Below are positions 1 through 8,599 of a DNA stretch of 64,000 nt, one piece after another (positions within the stretch are counted from its first letter, which is position 1; each line of letters opens with the position of its first letter). Source of the DNA: Bacillus sp. FJAT-49736 (lineage in GTDB: Bacteria; Bacillota; Bacilli; Bacillales; Bacillaceae_C); contig NZ_JAGYPI010000005.1 of assembly GCF_018343615.1 (NCBI RefSeq), forward strand, positions 1 through 64,000. The letters run 5' to 3'. A program made the translations under genes and the position numbers. The notes beneath the pieces were generated by a model, which was not told the DNA's origin, did no database searches, and saw nothing but the letters and a program-made list of their open reading frames with translations.

Positions 1-1227
1 GGAATGCCTTTGACTAAAATTGTTGAAAATATAAACGGTGGTTTCGGGGGCTTAATGACAAGTATTGGACTTGTAATCGTCTTCGGAACAATTATTGGAA
101 CCATTTTAGAAAAATCGGGCGCTGCTTTACGGATGGCAGAAGTGGTTCTTCGTGTAGTTGGGCCAAAAAGACCGCAGCTAGCGATGAGTTTAATTGGATA
201 TATTGTATCTATTCCTGTATTCTGTGATTCCGGATTTGTTATTCTATCAAGCTTAAAGAAAGCCTTGGCTAAACGGGCAAAAGTAACAATAGCATCAATG
301 TCTGTAGCTTTAGCAACAGGCTTGTACGCGACACATACGCTTGTACCTCCGACACCTGGTCCAATTGCAGCGGCTGGAAATATCGGTGCAGAAGGATATT
401 TAGGGACAATCATATTAATTGGACTAATTGTCGCTATTCCTGCAACGATTGTCGGATATTTTTGGGCAGCAAAGGTCGCAAAAAAAATTGAGGTTCCAGA
501 CGATGGAAATGAGGAATTGGATTATGATGAAATCGTAAAATCGTTTGGTAAAATGCCATCTGCATTCCAAGCCTTTTTACCTATTATTCTACCAATTATT
601 CTAATAGGAATTGGTTCGATCATTACCGTTTTAGGCGGTAAGGGAAATATTTCCGCCTTCTTTATTTTCCTAGGACAACCTGTTATTGCTTTATTAGCTG
701 GAGTTATTGCAGCCTTTACTTTATTGCCAAATTATACCGAAGAAACATTAACAAAATGGGTTGGTCAAGGGCTTTTAGATGCTGCTCCCATTCTTCTAAT
801 TACCGGAGCTGGTGGTGCGTTTGGGACTGTAATTAAAAATACAGGAATTGCCGATGCGATTCAAGGTTGGGATCTTGCGAATGCTTTCAGTGGCGTATGG
901 TTCTTATTGATTCCATTTATTATTGCTGCTGCCTTAAAAACAGCACAAGGATCTTCTACTGCAGCGTTAGTCATTACTTCGTCATTAATCGCTCCATTGC
1001 TTCCTGTGATGGGAATTGCAGGGGCGGTACCACTTGCTTTAGTAGTAATGGCAGTAGGAGCAGGCGCAATGGCAGTCAGCCATGTAAATGACAGCTTCTT
1101 CTGGGTTGTTACCCAATTTAGTGGTATGAAGGTAACTGATGCTTATAAGGCGCAAACAATGGCTACATTGTTGCAGGGTGTCGTTACAATTATCTTTACG
1201 ATGATTTTGTGGGTAATACTTGTTTAA
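1..1227 (+). CDS. GntP-family permease, 5' end outside window
   Basis: Membrane carrier of the gluconate:H+ symporter (GntP) family, which moves gluconate or related sugar acids with protons. The reading frame is open to the window edge and the visible 408 residues are about 40 short of the usual 440-450, so the N-terminus is missing; the ATG at base 4 is probably internal. About ten hydrophobic segments are seen. Family hallmarks are a Pro-rich loop (PPTPGPIAAAG, near residue 115) and VSHVNDSFFW near residue 359. A strong terminator follows. A second, different GntP permease lies near 45 kb. The substrate cannot be read from sequence; D-serine or fructuronate transport is possible in this family. 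Confidence 0.9.
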   Translation, partial: GMPLTKIVENINGGFGGLMTSIGLVIVFGTIIGTILEKSGAALRMAEVVLRVVGPKRPQLAMSLIGYIVSIPVFCDSGFVILSSLKKALAKRAKVTIASMSVALATGLYATHTLVPPTPGPIAAAGNIGAEGYLGTIILIGLIVAIPATIVGYFWAAKVAKKIEVPDDGNEELDYDEIVKSFGKMPSAFQAFLPIILPIILIGIGSIITVLGGKGNISAFFIFLGQPVIALLAGVIAAFTLLPNYTEETLTKWVGQGLLDAAPILLITGAGGAFGTVIKNTGIADAIQGWDLANAFSGVWFLLIPFIIAAALKTAQGSSTAALVITSSLIAPLLPVMGIAGAVPLALVVMAVGAGAMAVSHVNDSFFWVVTQFSGMKVTDAYKAQTMATLLQGVVTIIFTMILWVILV

Positions 1228-1272
1228 GTTGTTTTATAAACCTCATTTACACTATTGATTTACTAAAACAGC

Positions 1273-1319
1273 AAAAAGATATAAAACCTCCAATGAAATG
1301 GAGGTTTTATATCTTTTTC
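1273..1319. terminator. bidirectional intrinsic terminator
   Basis: A perfect 19-bp stem (1273-1291 with 1300-1318) with an 8-nt loop. T-rich tracts lie on both sides, so it can end the GntP permease transcript (plus) and the hydrolase transcript (minus). Confidence 0.85.
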
Positions 1320-1365
1320 TTGGCTACATTCATTTAAATATTTCTATTTCGTTTATTTTATTTTC

Positions 1366-2292
1366 CTAAACGGACAGAATCCAATTACCCATATCATTTA
1401 TCACTTGTTTGTCCACATGCTGAGCAACATTATACTCTTTCTTCGCTTTTAATATCGCTCCATACACGGAAGGCATAAACATATGATTCAAGTTTGGATA
1501 AAGCTTAAATTTTACATTCGGCTTTTGACCTAGAATATTTTTATACCCATTAAAATCTTTTTCTATAGATACATGAAAATCTTTCTCACCCTGCAAAATG
1601 AAAACCGGTTTATCCAATGACTTGAGATATTGAATAGATTGGTGTACACCCATTTCTTTAAAGTAGTATGCACTTACATGTTTTCCAATAACTAATGTTG
1701 ATTTCGCTTCTTCATCACTTAGATTATAGATATTTTCAAACTTCCTTGATAAATTTGCTATTTGCTTCCTCGCAATTATCTTCAAAAATTTATTTAGGGA
1801 GTCTAATACAGCATCATTTTGATCCATCATAATTTCTTCCAGATTGCGCGGTGAACCAGCCAAAATAATGATACCGGCAAAATTCCCACCTTCTGCATCA
1901 ATACGAGGAGCCAACATCCCACCTAAACTATGACCAATAATAAATATTTTATTAGAGTCTATACGTTCATCTCTTCGTAAGAATTCAGCTGCAAGTACGG
2001 CATCTTCGATTGTTTCTTCTTTCACCGAAATTCCAGTGTGATTTTTCATTTCTTTGCGGTATACGAAGGTTCTCTTGTCATAACGTAACACGGCAATACC
2101 TTTCTCAGACAGACCTTCCGCAATATCTTTGAAAGGAACATTATTACCTACTTTTGCATCCATGTTGCTTGGACCTGATCCTTGAACCAGCACCACCGCG
2201 GGCAACAATCTATTAGTTTCATTTGGGATGGTCAATATCCCATTAAGGGGGTACTTAGTTCCCGCACCTATCACAATTTTCTCATTCAACAT
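1366..2292 (-). CDS. alpha/beta hydrolase (dienelactone hydrolase/esterase-like)
   Basis: A 308-residue cytoplasmic alpha/beta-fold hydrolase. The nucleophile elbow GHSLGG is at residues 120-125 (Ser122); an Asp in the GEKDFH segment (near 235) and a His in NLNHMFM (near 273) complete a plausible triad. An oxyanion-type LVQGSGP segment lies near residue 36. No signal peptide. The ATG at 2292 is chosen because GAGGAGG sits 7-9 nt upstream; a TTG further upstream would lie inside that ribosome binding site. It is followed by the shared terminator at 1273. It lies 50 nt downstream of the ABC permease gene and could be co-transcribed. Substrate unknown; similar domains occur in peptidase- and esterase-like proteins. 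Confidence 0.85.
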   Translation of the reverse strand: MLNEKIVIGAGTKYPLNGILTIPNETNRLLPAVVLVQGSGPSNMDAKVGNNVPFKDIAEGLSEKGIAVLRYDKRTFVYRKEMKNHTGISVKEETIEDAVLAAEFLRRDERIDSNKIFIIGHSLGGMLAPRIDAEGGNFAGIIILAGSPRNLEEIMMDQNDAVLDSLNKFLKIIARKQIANLSRKFENIYNLSDEEAKSTLVIGKHVSAYYFKEMGVHQSIQYLKSLDKPVFILQGEKDFHVSIEKDFNGYKNILGQKPNVKFKLYPNLNHMFMPSVYGAILKAKKEYNVAQHVDKQVINDMGNWILSV

Positions 2293-2342
2293 TATATGCT
2301 GCCTCCTCAAGAATTTTCTAGCGTTCTTTCTTAAGTACGAAT

Positions 2343-3122
2343 CTATACCAATTCTTTTCTTTTAAAAATAAATACTCCAGATGCTAGAAAAAGGCCAATC
2401 AATAGAATTGTTATGATAGATGCCCCATACAGCCCCTCCGGGATTGCTTTTGTTTTTAACAATTCCCCTGTATATTTTGTCAGAAGAGATGGCAGCCATA
2501 AGAGCTTATTGGCAAAAAAGGATGCACCTGTGCTTAGAATAATTGTTGATGCTAAGGTTAAAAAAGCATTTAATCCAGAGGATTTAACTATACTTCCAAA
2601 GAAAAAAACTAACGTAACGACGAAGGTTAACCAAATTCCATAAAAGAAAAAGGCTTTTACTGCCAAGCTCACATCAACCTTTTCAAATAATTGATAAGTA
2701 TAATACCAATTTGCCAGCATACCAAGGAAATAGGATACCCAAACTACCAGCATTGCAGATGTCCATTTTGCTAGAATATATGCGATAAACGAAACAGGCT
2801 TAACGAGAATTAGAGATGCACTTCCACTTTTCTTTTCCCCCGGTATAGAGGCCATAAAAGCTAGTACAACCACCAAAATTCCAATCACATTAAACTGCGA
2901 ATCAATTGTTCCAAATAACACTTCTGAGGCGGATGGCGTCGGCAGTTTGATAACGGCTCCCTCCGGAAGATTCCCACCAGACTGAATGATTTCCGGTAAA
3001 TAATAAGTGGTTATTGGCTGAGTTAAACCAAGTAGAAGAAACACTAATGGCATCCAAATCCATTTATAATTCCTCCATGATTCAACACATTCTTTTTTCA
3101 AAAAAATAGAAAACTGTTTCAT
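2343..3122 (-). CDS. yxlG: ABC-2 type transporter permease, YxlG-like
   Basis: A 259-residue membrane protein with an N-terminal segment near residues 20-40 and a cluster of four to five more segments towards the C-terminus, as in ABC-2 permeases. The start codon overlaps the stop of the ATPase gene (ATGA), so translation is coupled. Length and order match B. subtilis YxlG (from memory, 259 aa) in the yxlEFG set. Together with the ATPase it should form an exporter; substrate unknown, though such small exporters often act in antibiotic or peptide resistance. The ortholog assignment rests on gene order, protein lengths and the partner YxlE-like gene, not on alignment. Confidence 0.8.
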   Translation of the reverse strand: MKQFSIFLKKECVESWRNYKWIWMPLVFLLLGLTQPITTYYLPEIIQSGGNLPEGAVIKLPTPSASEVLFGTIDSQFNVIGILVVVLAFMASIPGEKKSGSASLILVKPVSFIAYILAKWTSAMLVVWVSYFLGMLANWYYTYQLFEKVDVSLAVKAFFFYGIWLTFVVTLVFFFGSIVKSSGLNAFLTLASTIILSTGASFFANKLLWLPSLLTKYTGELLKTKAIPEGLYGASIITILLIGLFLASGVFIFKRKELV

Positions 3123-4027
3123 CCCTTCACCACCTTTGTAAACACCTCTTCTAATGTCAATTGGTTCACTTCAAATTTTTCCAATGGCCAACTTTCATTA
3201 GCGGCTAGCTGAAATATTTGCTCTCTTACCTTCTCCATTTCAGAAACGGCAATGAAAGCATTATTATCATCGATATCTACGGATCCTATCCATTTCATCC
3301 CTTCCAATTGAAGCAAGAAATCTTTCGGGATTTTTGAAAAGGAAAGCCTGATTACATTATCGGTATAGCGTTCCTTAACCTCTTCCAATCCTCCACCCTC
3401 TATCAATCTGCCATCATTCATAAAAAGAACAGAATCACATACTTCCTCCGCATCATTTAGTATGTGGGTTGAAAAAAGGATGGTCGTCTCTCTTTTCAAT
3501 CTTCTCATTAGCTCTAAAACTTCTCGTCTTCCAAATGGGTCTAAAGCAGAAACTGGTTCATCCAAGAGCACAAGCTTCGGCTGATGAATAAGAGCTTGTG
3601 CAATACCAAGTCTTTGCCTCATTCCTCCTGAATATCCACCTATTTTACGTTTGTATCCATCTTGAAGGCCAACAAGCTCAATTAGCTCCTCCACCCTTAC
3701 CTTTATGGTAGACGCATCGATATTAACTAATTGTCCAGCAAAAGTTAAATATTCTTCACCCGTCATCCATTCATAGAAGGCAGGATATTGGGGCAAAAAA
3801 CCTATTACTCCCCTAATGTCATCTCCTGATTTTTTTAATGGAGAATGAATCGTTCCTTTACTCTGTTTGATTAATCCCGCAATCATATGCAATGTTGTTG
3901 TTTTACCCGCCCCATTTGGGCCAAGTAATGCTGTGCATTTTCCTTCTTCAAGAGAAAAGCTTACATCCTTAACTGCAACTTTCCCTTTAAATTCTTTTGT
4001 AAGATTCTGTACATCTATGACCTTCAT
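3119..4027 (-). CDS. yxlF: ABC transporter ATP-binding protein, YxlF-like
   Basis: A 302-residue ABC ATPase. Walker A GPNGAGKTT at residues 36-44, signature YSGGMRQRL at 132-140, Walker B LVLLDEP at 152-158, and the switch His in FSTHIL soon after. The C-terminal ~80 residues form the accessory domain seen in DrrA/NatA-type exporter ATPases. The ATG directly follows the stop codon of the YxlE-like gene (no gap), and the 3' end overlaps the permease start, so the three genes form one operon. It powers the adjacent permease. Confidence 0.92.
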   Translation of the reverse strand: MKVIDVQNLTKEFKGKVAVKDVSFSLEEGKCTALLGPNGAGKTTTLHMIAGLIKQSKGTIHSPLKKSGDDIRGVIGFLPQYPAFYEWMTGEEYLTFAGQLVNIDASTIKVRVEELIELVGLQDGYKRKIGGYSGGMRQRLGIAQALIHQPKLVLLDEPVSALDPFGRREVLELMRRLKRETTILFSTHILNDAEEVCDSVLFMNDGRLIEGGGLEEVKERYTDNVIRLSFSKIPKDFLLQLEGMKWIGSVDIDDNNAFIAVSEMEKVREQIFQLAANESWPLEKFEVNQLTLEEVFTKVVKG

Positions 4028-4219
4028 TTATTTTTGTTTCCTTCCGATAACAAAATAAAGAATCGGTCCTAATAGGTTAATAAAAATAACAATAAGTGCC
4101 CAAAGCCACTTGGGCCCTTTTGTGCGATCTATACGAATAATATCCACTAAAGCAATTACCATTAATAAAACTTGAATGACAACAATTGGTGCAATTAGAC
4201 CCCAGTTAATGTTTTCCAT
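4028..4219 (-). CDS. yxlE: PLDc_N (YxlE-like) small membrane protein
   Basis: A 63-residue protein with two membrane segments (about 8-27 and 38-58) separated by a basic loop with DRTKGPKW, and ending ...LYFVIGRK. This is the phospholipase D nuclease N-terminal (PLDc_N) fold found in B. subtilis YxlE and in sigma-factor-antagonist and ABC-exporter operons. The ATG at 4219 is preferred: GGGGG lies 9 nt upstream, whereas an upstream TTG lies within it. It heads the operon with YxlF and YxlG homologues. The sigY, yxlC and yxlD genes that precede it in B. subtilis are not in this window. Confidence 0.75.
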   Translation of the reverse strand: MENINWGLIAPIVVIQVLLMVIALVDIIRIDRTKGPKWLWALIVIFINLLGPILYFVIGRKQK

Positions 4220-4359
4220 TTCTTCTACCCCCAAATTTTTATCTGTTATACAAGAAATATAACAATTATAAAAAGCAATTACAATATGTTATTAAAAAAT
4301 ATTTTTAAGGGGCTATATGCCAAAACGTTTTTGCGCTTACCTACCCTTTACAAATATAC

Positions 4360-4393
4360 AAAAAAAGTACCCTTACCAGGCGGCAAAGGTACT
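4360..4393 (-). terminator. terminator of the EIIA gene
   Basis: On the minus strand an AGTACCTTTG...AAGGGTACT hairpin with a GC-rich loop is followed by seven T residues, just after the EIIA stop codon. Confidence 0.8.
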
Positions 4394-4406
4394 CTGTATA
4401 TATCCT

Positions 4407-4898
4407 TTATTTTTTCGTAATCTCCAACAATATATCCATACCACCGGTAACTTGATGATGGGTTGAAGGTTGATTCATTGCGAATTTTTCACCGTTTATT
4501 AATATAATCGGTGTAATGACTTTATATCCTAAACCTTTAATTTTTTCCACATCATAATCAGCCAGTACACTACCTTTACTTACTTTGTCTCCATCTGAAA
4601 CCTTAATGTCAAACCCATCTCCACCTAGATTGACTGTTTCCAGACCCATATGAATTAATATTTCCGCCCCTTCTTTTGAACGTAACGTAATAGCGTGCTT
4701 TGTTGGAAAAACATTAACTACTTCTCCATCGATTGGGGAATACAGTGTATTTTTCGACGGAATGATCGCTACCCCATCCCCCATCATTTTCTCTGAAAAG
4801 ACTTGATCCGGAACTTCTTCTAAGGAAACTACCTCACCGGATAATGGTGCCATAATCGTTATCGCTTGTTCGCTTTTTTTAAATAGTGATTTAAACAT
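4407..4898 (-). CDS. PTS glucose-type EIIA (Crr family)
   Basis: A 163-residue cytoplasmic EIIA-Glc domain that accepts phosphate from HPr and passes it to an EIIB. The phosphorylated His83 lies in LIHMGLETV and the accessory His68 in PTKHAI; the fold is complete and of usual length. The ATG at 4898 has GGAGGAAG 6-8 nt upstream; in-frame start codons further upstream are not favoured. It is transcribed divergently from the EIICB-nanE-rpiR operon, whose EIICB protein lacks an EIIA domain, so this is the likely phosphodonor for it. It may also serve other glucose-family permeases. Confidence 0.92.
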   Translation of the reverse strand: MFKSLFKKSEQAITIMAPLSGEVVSLEEVPDQVFSEKMMGDGVAIIPSKNTLYSPIDGEVVNVFPTKHAITLRSKEGAEILIHMGLETVNLGGDGFDIKVSDGDKVSKGSVLADYDVEKIKGLGYKVITPIILINGEKFAMNQPSTHHQVTGGMDILLEITKK

Positions 4899-5065
4899 GT
4901 AACTTCCTCCAATCATTCGCACAAGATATAAAAAACGATTCCTATTCTAACGTATAAAATCAAATTTGAAAAATGTTATACATTAACATTCGCAAAAAAA
5001 TCTTATATATGTATTACTATCTTCTGCCCTTTTTCCACTATCCAAATGAAATTTCATATCTTTTT

Positions 5066-5079
5066 TGAAAACGCTTTAA
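5066..5079 (+). promoter_or_regulatory. cre-like site (CcpA)
   Basis: TGAAAACGCTTTAA matches the Bacillus cre consensus TGWAANCGNTNWCA at 13 of 14 positions. It lies just upstream of the -35 box of the amino-sugar PTS operon, which suggests carbon catabolite control. Confidence 0.6.
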
Positions 5080-5086
5080 ATTCTTG

Positions 5087-5115
5087 TTGAATTTCGTCGA
5101 AGTCGGTATTATACT
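5087..5115 (+). promoter_or_regulatory. sigma-A promoter of the amino-sugar PTS operon
   Basis: -35 TTGAAT (5087-5092) and -10 TATACT (5110-5115) are separated by 17 nt, about 40 nt upstream of the EIICB start codon. Confidence 0.65.
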
Positions 5116-5152
5116 AAACGTGTAAATAATTTTCATGTTAGGGGGTAATTTG

Positions 5153-6688
5153 ATGAGTAGTTTCTTCGAAAAAGCTCAGCAGTTTGGTAAATCCTTCATG
5201 TTACCGATTGCAGTATTGCCAGCTGCTGGTCTTTTATTAGGGATTGGGGGAGCGTTATCTAACCCAAATACCATAAAAGCTTATTCATTTTTAGATGTAT
5301 CTTGGCTACAGTCGATTTTCACAATTATGTCAAGTGCAGGGAATATAGTCTTTGCCAATCTTGCTTTACTATTTGCTGTAGGTATTGCAGTAGGATTAGC
5401 AAAATCAGATAAAGGTACAGCAGGTCTTGCTGGTGTTTTAGCGTTTTTAGTTATGAATTCAACTATGTCAGCTCTACTTACTATTACGCATAAAATGAAT
5501 ACTGAAAACCCTGCCGCTGCAGGACAAGGAATGGTTCTTGGAATTCAAACGTTAGAAACAGGTGTGTTCGGCGGGGTTGTAGTCGGTATTTTAGCAGCTT
5601 GGCTACACAATCGATATAATAAAACTCAGCTTCCGCCGTTCTTGGGATTCTTTAGCGGATCACGATTTGTTCCCATTATTTCTTCTTTTGCGGCTATCCT
5701 GTTAGGTGCCGTTATGTTTTTAGTTTGGCCATTCATCCAAAGCGTGATCTTTAAAATGGGTGGTATTGTACAATCAACAGGTTATATTGGTACTTTCTTT
5801 TATGGATTTATTCTTAGATTGCTTGGTCCATTCGGTCTCCATCATATTTTCTATATGCCATTCTGGACTACAAGCTTAGGTGGTACTGCTGTTGTCAGTG
5901 GTCATTTAGTGGAAGGTACACAACGAATATTCTTTGCACAATTAGCAGATCCAAATACGCAGCATTTTTATATCGGAACTGCACGTTTCATGTCCGGACG
6001 CTTCATCACGATGATGTTTGGTTTAATCGGTGCGGCTTTTGCGATTTATCGTACTGCAAAGCCTGAAAACAAAAAGAAGATCGCTGGTTTAATGGGTTCT
6101 GCCGCATTAACTTCTTTCTTAACAGGAATTACAGAACCACTTGAATTTTCATTCTTATTTATCGCACCAGCACTTTATGTATTACATGCATTTTTTGATG
6201 GTTTAGCATTTATGATGGCTCATATACTCCATATTACTATCGGACAAACATTTTCTGGTGGATTTATTGATTTTATATTATTTGGAGTTTTACAAGGTAA
6301 TGCGAAAACAAACTGGGTACTGGTTCCAATCGTTGGAGTTGTTTGGTTCTTCCTATATTATTTCTCCTTCACCTTCTTCATTAAGAAGTTCAATCTTAAG
6401 ACACCTGGACGCGAAGAAGCAGGAGAGGAAACTGTTGCAATTACCAATAAGAGTGAACGTGCTCAAACTATTATCGGTGCATTGGGCGGAGCAGACAACT
6501 TAGAAAACGTTGACTGCTGTGCAACTCGTTTGCGGGTTACAGTAAAAGATGAGAAAAGTGTAAATGAAGATATTTTAAAGAAAACCGGTGCTAAGGGTGT
6601 TGTTTCTAAAGGAAAAGGCATTCAAGTAATATACGGACCGGACGTGACGATTATTAAAAACGAAATTGAAGAAATTGTAGGTGGATAA
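5153..6688 (+). CDS. PTS EIICB, glucose/amino-sugar family (probable N-acetylmannosamine)
   Basis: A 511-residue membrane permease of the glucose/N-acetylglucosamine/maltose PTS family. The EIIC domain (about residues 1-395) has roughly ten hydrophobic segments, a [12 protein letters not shown] motif and a [11 protein letters not shown] segment. A linker leads to an EIIB domain (about 430-511) with the phosphorylated Cys456 in DCCATRLRV. There is no EIIA domain; the divergent EIIA gene can supply it. The ATG at 5153 is chosen over one 18 nt upstream because AGGGGG is correctly spaced. NanE follows after 2 nt, so the imported sugar is probably N-acetylmannosamine, delivered as its 6-phosphate; this is inferred from context. 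Confidence 0.88.
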   Translation: MSSFFEKAQQFGKSFMLPIAVLPAAGLLLGIGGALSNPNTIKAYSFLDVSWLQSIFTIMSSAGNIVFANLALLFAVGIAVGLAKSDKGTAGLAGVLAFLVMNSTMSALLTITHKMNTENPAAAGQGMVLGIQTLETGVFGGVVVGILAAWLHNRYNKTQLPPFLGFFSGSRFVPIISSFAAILLGAVMFLVWPFIQSVIFKMGGIVQSTGYIGTFFYGFILRLLGPFGLHHIFYMPFWTTSLGGTAVVSGHLVEGTQRIFFAQLADPNTQHFYIGTARFMSGRFITMMFGLIGAAFAIYRTAKPENKKKIAGLMGSAALTSFLTGITEPLEFSFLFIAPALYVLHAFFDGLAFMMAHILHITIGQTFSGGFIDFILFGVLQGNAKTNWVLVPIVGVVWFFLYYFSFTFFIKKFNLKTPGREEAGEETVAITNKSERAQTIIGALGGADNLENVDCCATRLRVTVKDEKSVNEDILKKTGAKGVVSKGKGIQVIYGPDVTIIKNEIEEIVGG

Positions 6689-6690
6689 AA

Positions 6691-7374
6691 ATGTTAAAGA
6701 CCATAAAAAAAGGGCTAGTCGCTTCTTGTCAGGCACTTCCAGATGAACCACTTCACAGCTCATTTATTATGGCAAAAATGGCTCTAGCAGCAAAGCTTGG
6801 TGGTGCTGTTGGGATTCGCGCAAATTCCAAAGAGGATATTATTGCAATTAAACAAGAAGTTGAGCTTCCTGTTGTAGGAATAGTAAAACGAGATTATCCA
6901 GATAGTGCGGTTTTCATTACAGCTACAAAACAAGAAGTAGATGAATTGCTTGAAAGTGGATGTGAAATGATTGCATTAGATGCAACCTTAAGAACTAGAC
7001 CAAATGGCGAAACTCTTGAAGAGTTGGTAGATCATATCAGAGCAAAAAAACCGGAAGTAGAATTAATGGCTGATATTTCTACAATTGAAGATGCTGTAAA
7101 CGCAGAAAAATTAGGCTTTGATTGCGTTTCAACTACTCTATACGGATACACAAATGAAACAAAAGGATGTAAACTATATGATAATGAGTTTATGTTTTTG
7201 AAAAGCATCCTTCAAACTGTGTCTATCCCTGTAATTGCAGAAGGAAATGTTATTACTCCCGAAATGGCAAAACAGGTCCTTGATATAGGGGCACATTCAG
7301 TCGTTGTTGGTGGTGCTATATCCAGACCACAGCAAATTACCGCCCGTTTTACAGCAATGATTCGCGATAACTAA
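6691..7374 (+). CDS. nanE: N-acetylmannosamine-6-phosphate 2-epimerase
   Basis: A 227-residue TIM-barrel enzyme of the NanE family, converting ManNAc-6-P to GlcNAc-6-P. Family features: N-terminal [14 protein letters not shown], then [19 protein letters not shown], a metal/substrate region [24 protein letters not shown] and the phosphate-binding IAEGNVITP and [10 protein letters not shown]. Full length. It starts 2 nt after the EIICB stop, with GTAGGTGG as a ribosome binding site inside the upstream gene, so it is translationally linked. The product enters glycolysis by NagA and NagB, which are not in this window. No nanA lyase is nearby, so free ManNAc rather than sialic acid is the likelier substrate of the pathway. 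Confidence 0.93.
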   Translation: MLKTIKKGLVASCQALPDEPLHSSFIMAKMALAAKLGGAVGIRANSKEDIIAIKQEVELPVVGIVKRDYPDSAVFITATKQEVDELLESGCEMIALDATLRTRPNGETLEELVDHIRAKKPEVELMADISTIEDAVNAEKLGFDCVSTTLYGYTNETKGCKLYDNEFMFLKSILQTVSIPVIAEGNVITPEMAKQVLDIGAHSVVVGGAISRPQQITARFTAMIRDN

Positions 7375-7404
7375 TGACCGTTTAGAAGGAGAAAGGAGTT
7401 ATAA

Positions 7405-8214
7405 GTGGCATCACTTTTAAAGGATATTCAGTCTAGATATTCATCTTTTTCAGATAAAGAAAGACAAATAGCAGATTATTTGCTCTCCTCACCTGAGGAA
7501 GCCTCTCAAAGTCATATCAAGGAAATTGCAGAGAAGACGGGAGTGTCTGTCGCTTCCATTACTAGATTTGCTAAAAAAGTTTCCTGCCGTAATTTTGTAG
7601 AGTTAAAATTAAAGCTAGCCAGAGAGAATCATGTAGATGAAAGTTCAGATATAGATGAAGCATTACATCATCAATATATTGAAATGTTCCATGATATCCA
7701 ATCTTTATCTGGAAAAGAGTCCCTTTCTCGTGTTCTATCCTTGATTAAAGAGGCGAATCGAATTTTCATATATGGGTTAGGGAGCTCGGGACTTGCTGCA
7801 CAGGAACTTAATTATCGTTTGAGTAGGATGGGATTTGTTGCGGAGGCAGTGACCGACCCTCACTTAATGATTATAAGGAGTGCCCTTCTGCAGGAAGGAG
7901 ACCTATTACTTGCATTTTCGCGCTCCGGTCAAACAAGAGATTTATTAATTCCAGTCGTAAGAGCAAAAGAAAATGGAGCGAAAATCGTTTCTTTCACTGC
8001 TTACGGAGACACCCCATTAACAACATTATCACATGAAGTATTATGGACTGTTCATCCAATCCGAAATGGTTATTTCTCAACAGGACTAGACCTAAGTGCG
8101 TTATTCTTAATAGACCGAATCACTGCCCACTTCCTGCAAGATCCAGTAAGGCACAAAATATACATGGATACTGTTTCGGTTATTTCTTCTTTATCACATA
8201 TAGATAGGACTTGA
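7405..8214 (+). CDS. RpiR/MurR-family transcriptional regulator
   Basis: A 269-residue regulator with an N-terminal RpiR-type helix-turn-helix (about residues 1-80, with KEIAEKTGVSVASITRFAKK) and a SIS sugar-phosphate-binding domain (about 110-250) with GLGSSGLAAQEL and FSRSGQTRD. The start is GTG, with GGAGAAAGGAG upstream. It is the last gene of the EIICB-nanE operon and should sense a sugar phosphate such as ManNAc-6-P or GlcNAc-6-P to control the operon. A clear terminator follows. Confidence 0.9.
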   Translation: MASLLKDIQSRYSSFSDKERQIADYLLSSPEEASQSHIKEIAEKTGVSVASITRFAKKVSCRNFVELKLKLARENHVDESSDIDEALHHQYIEMFHDIQSLSGKESLSRVLSLIKEANRIFIYGLGSSGLAAQELNYRLSRMGFVAEAVTDPHLMIIRSALLQEGDLLLAFSRSGQTRDLLIPVVRAKENGAKIVSFTAYGDTPLTTLSHEVLWTVHPIRNGYFSTGLDLSALFLIDRITAHFLQDPVRHKIYMDTVSVISSLSHIDRT

Positions 8215-8244
8215 CCGACTTTTCGTGTCATTTAATAATGTCCT

Positions 8245-8280
8245 TAAAAAATAACTTCTCAAACGAGGAGTTATTTTTTG
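8245..8280 (+). terminator. terminator of the amino-sugar PTS operon
   Basis: A 10-bp core stem ATAACTTCTC/GAGGAGTTAT with a 4-nt loop, extended by A and T tracts, with T6 on the 3' side. Confidence 0.85.
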
Positions 8281-8599
8281 TTTCATCAGGCTTCACTTCT
8301 TGATATTGTGTTTAATCATGCAAAGGAGCTGATAACATGATTAGGTCTATTCGTTTGTCTCGAAAACATTTGCTGCTCCATAATGATATTGGTGAAAACC
8401 CCGCAAACCGGGCCTGAAATTAAAAGAATAAAATTTGGATTATTGTCTATGCCCGTTTCGGGCAGAATCGGCCTTTGTTCATTCCCGCTTTCCCAATTCA
8501 TCCTCTTTTCCGGGCACATTCAACCTCTGATCGTTCCCGTTTCTTACTTTGGCTATGGCCAAGTTCGCTGCCATCAATCTATCTATTGAGTCGAAAAAA
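8281..8599. other. intergenic stretch with GC-rich degenerate repeats
   Basis: No conserved gene recognised. A 26-codon frame (8337-8417, plus) has a good ribosome binding site (AAAGGAG, 8 nt spacing) but no recognisable product. From about 8400 to 8565 short CCCG-centred segments recur (GCCCGTTTCGGGC, TTCATTCCCGCTTTC, GATCGTTCCCGTTTC), richer in GC than the surroundings. Confidence 0.4.

Noticed and set aside
3869-4058. Frames antisense to the ABC ATPase, NhaK, permease, MCP and other genes
   Set aside because: Shadow frames on the opposite strand of clear genes, without translation signals or family motifs.
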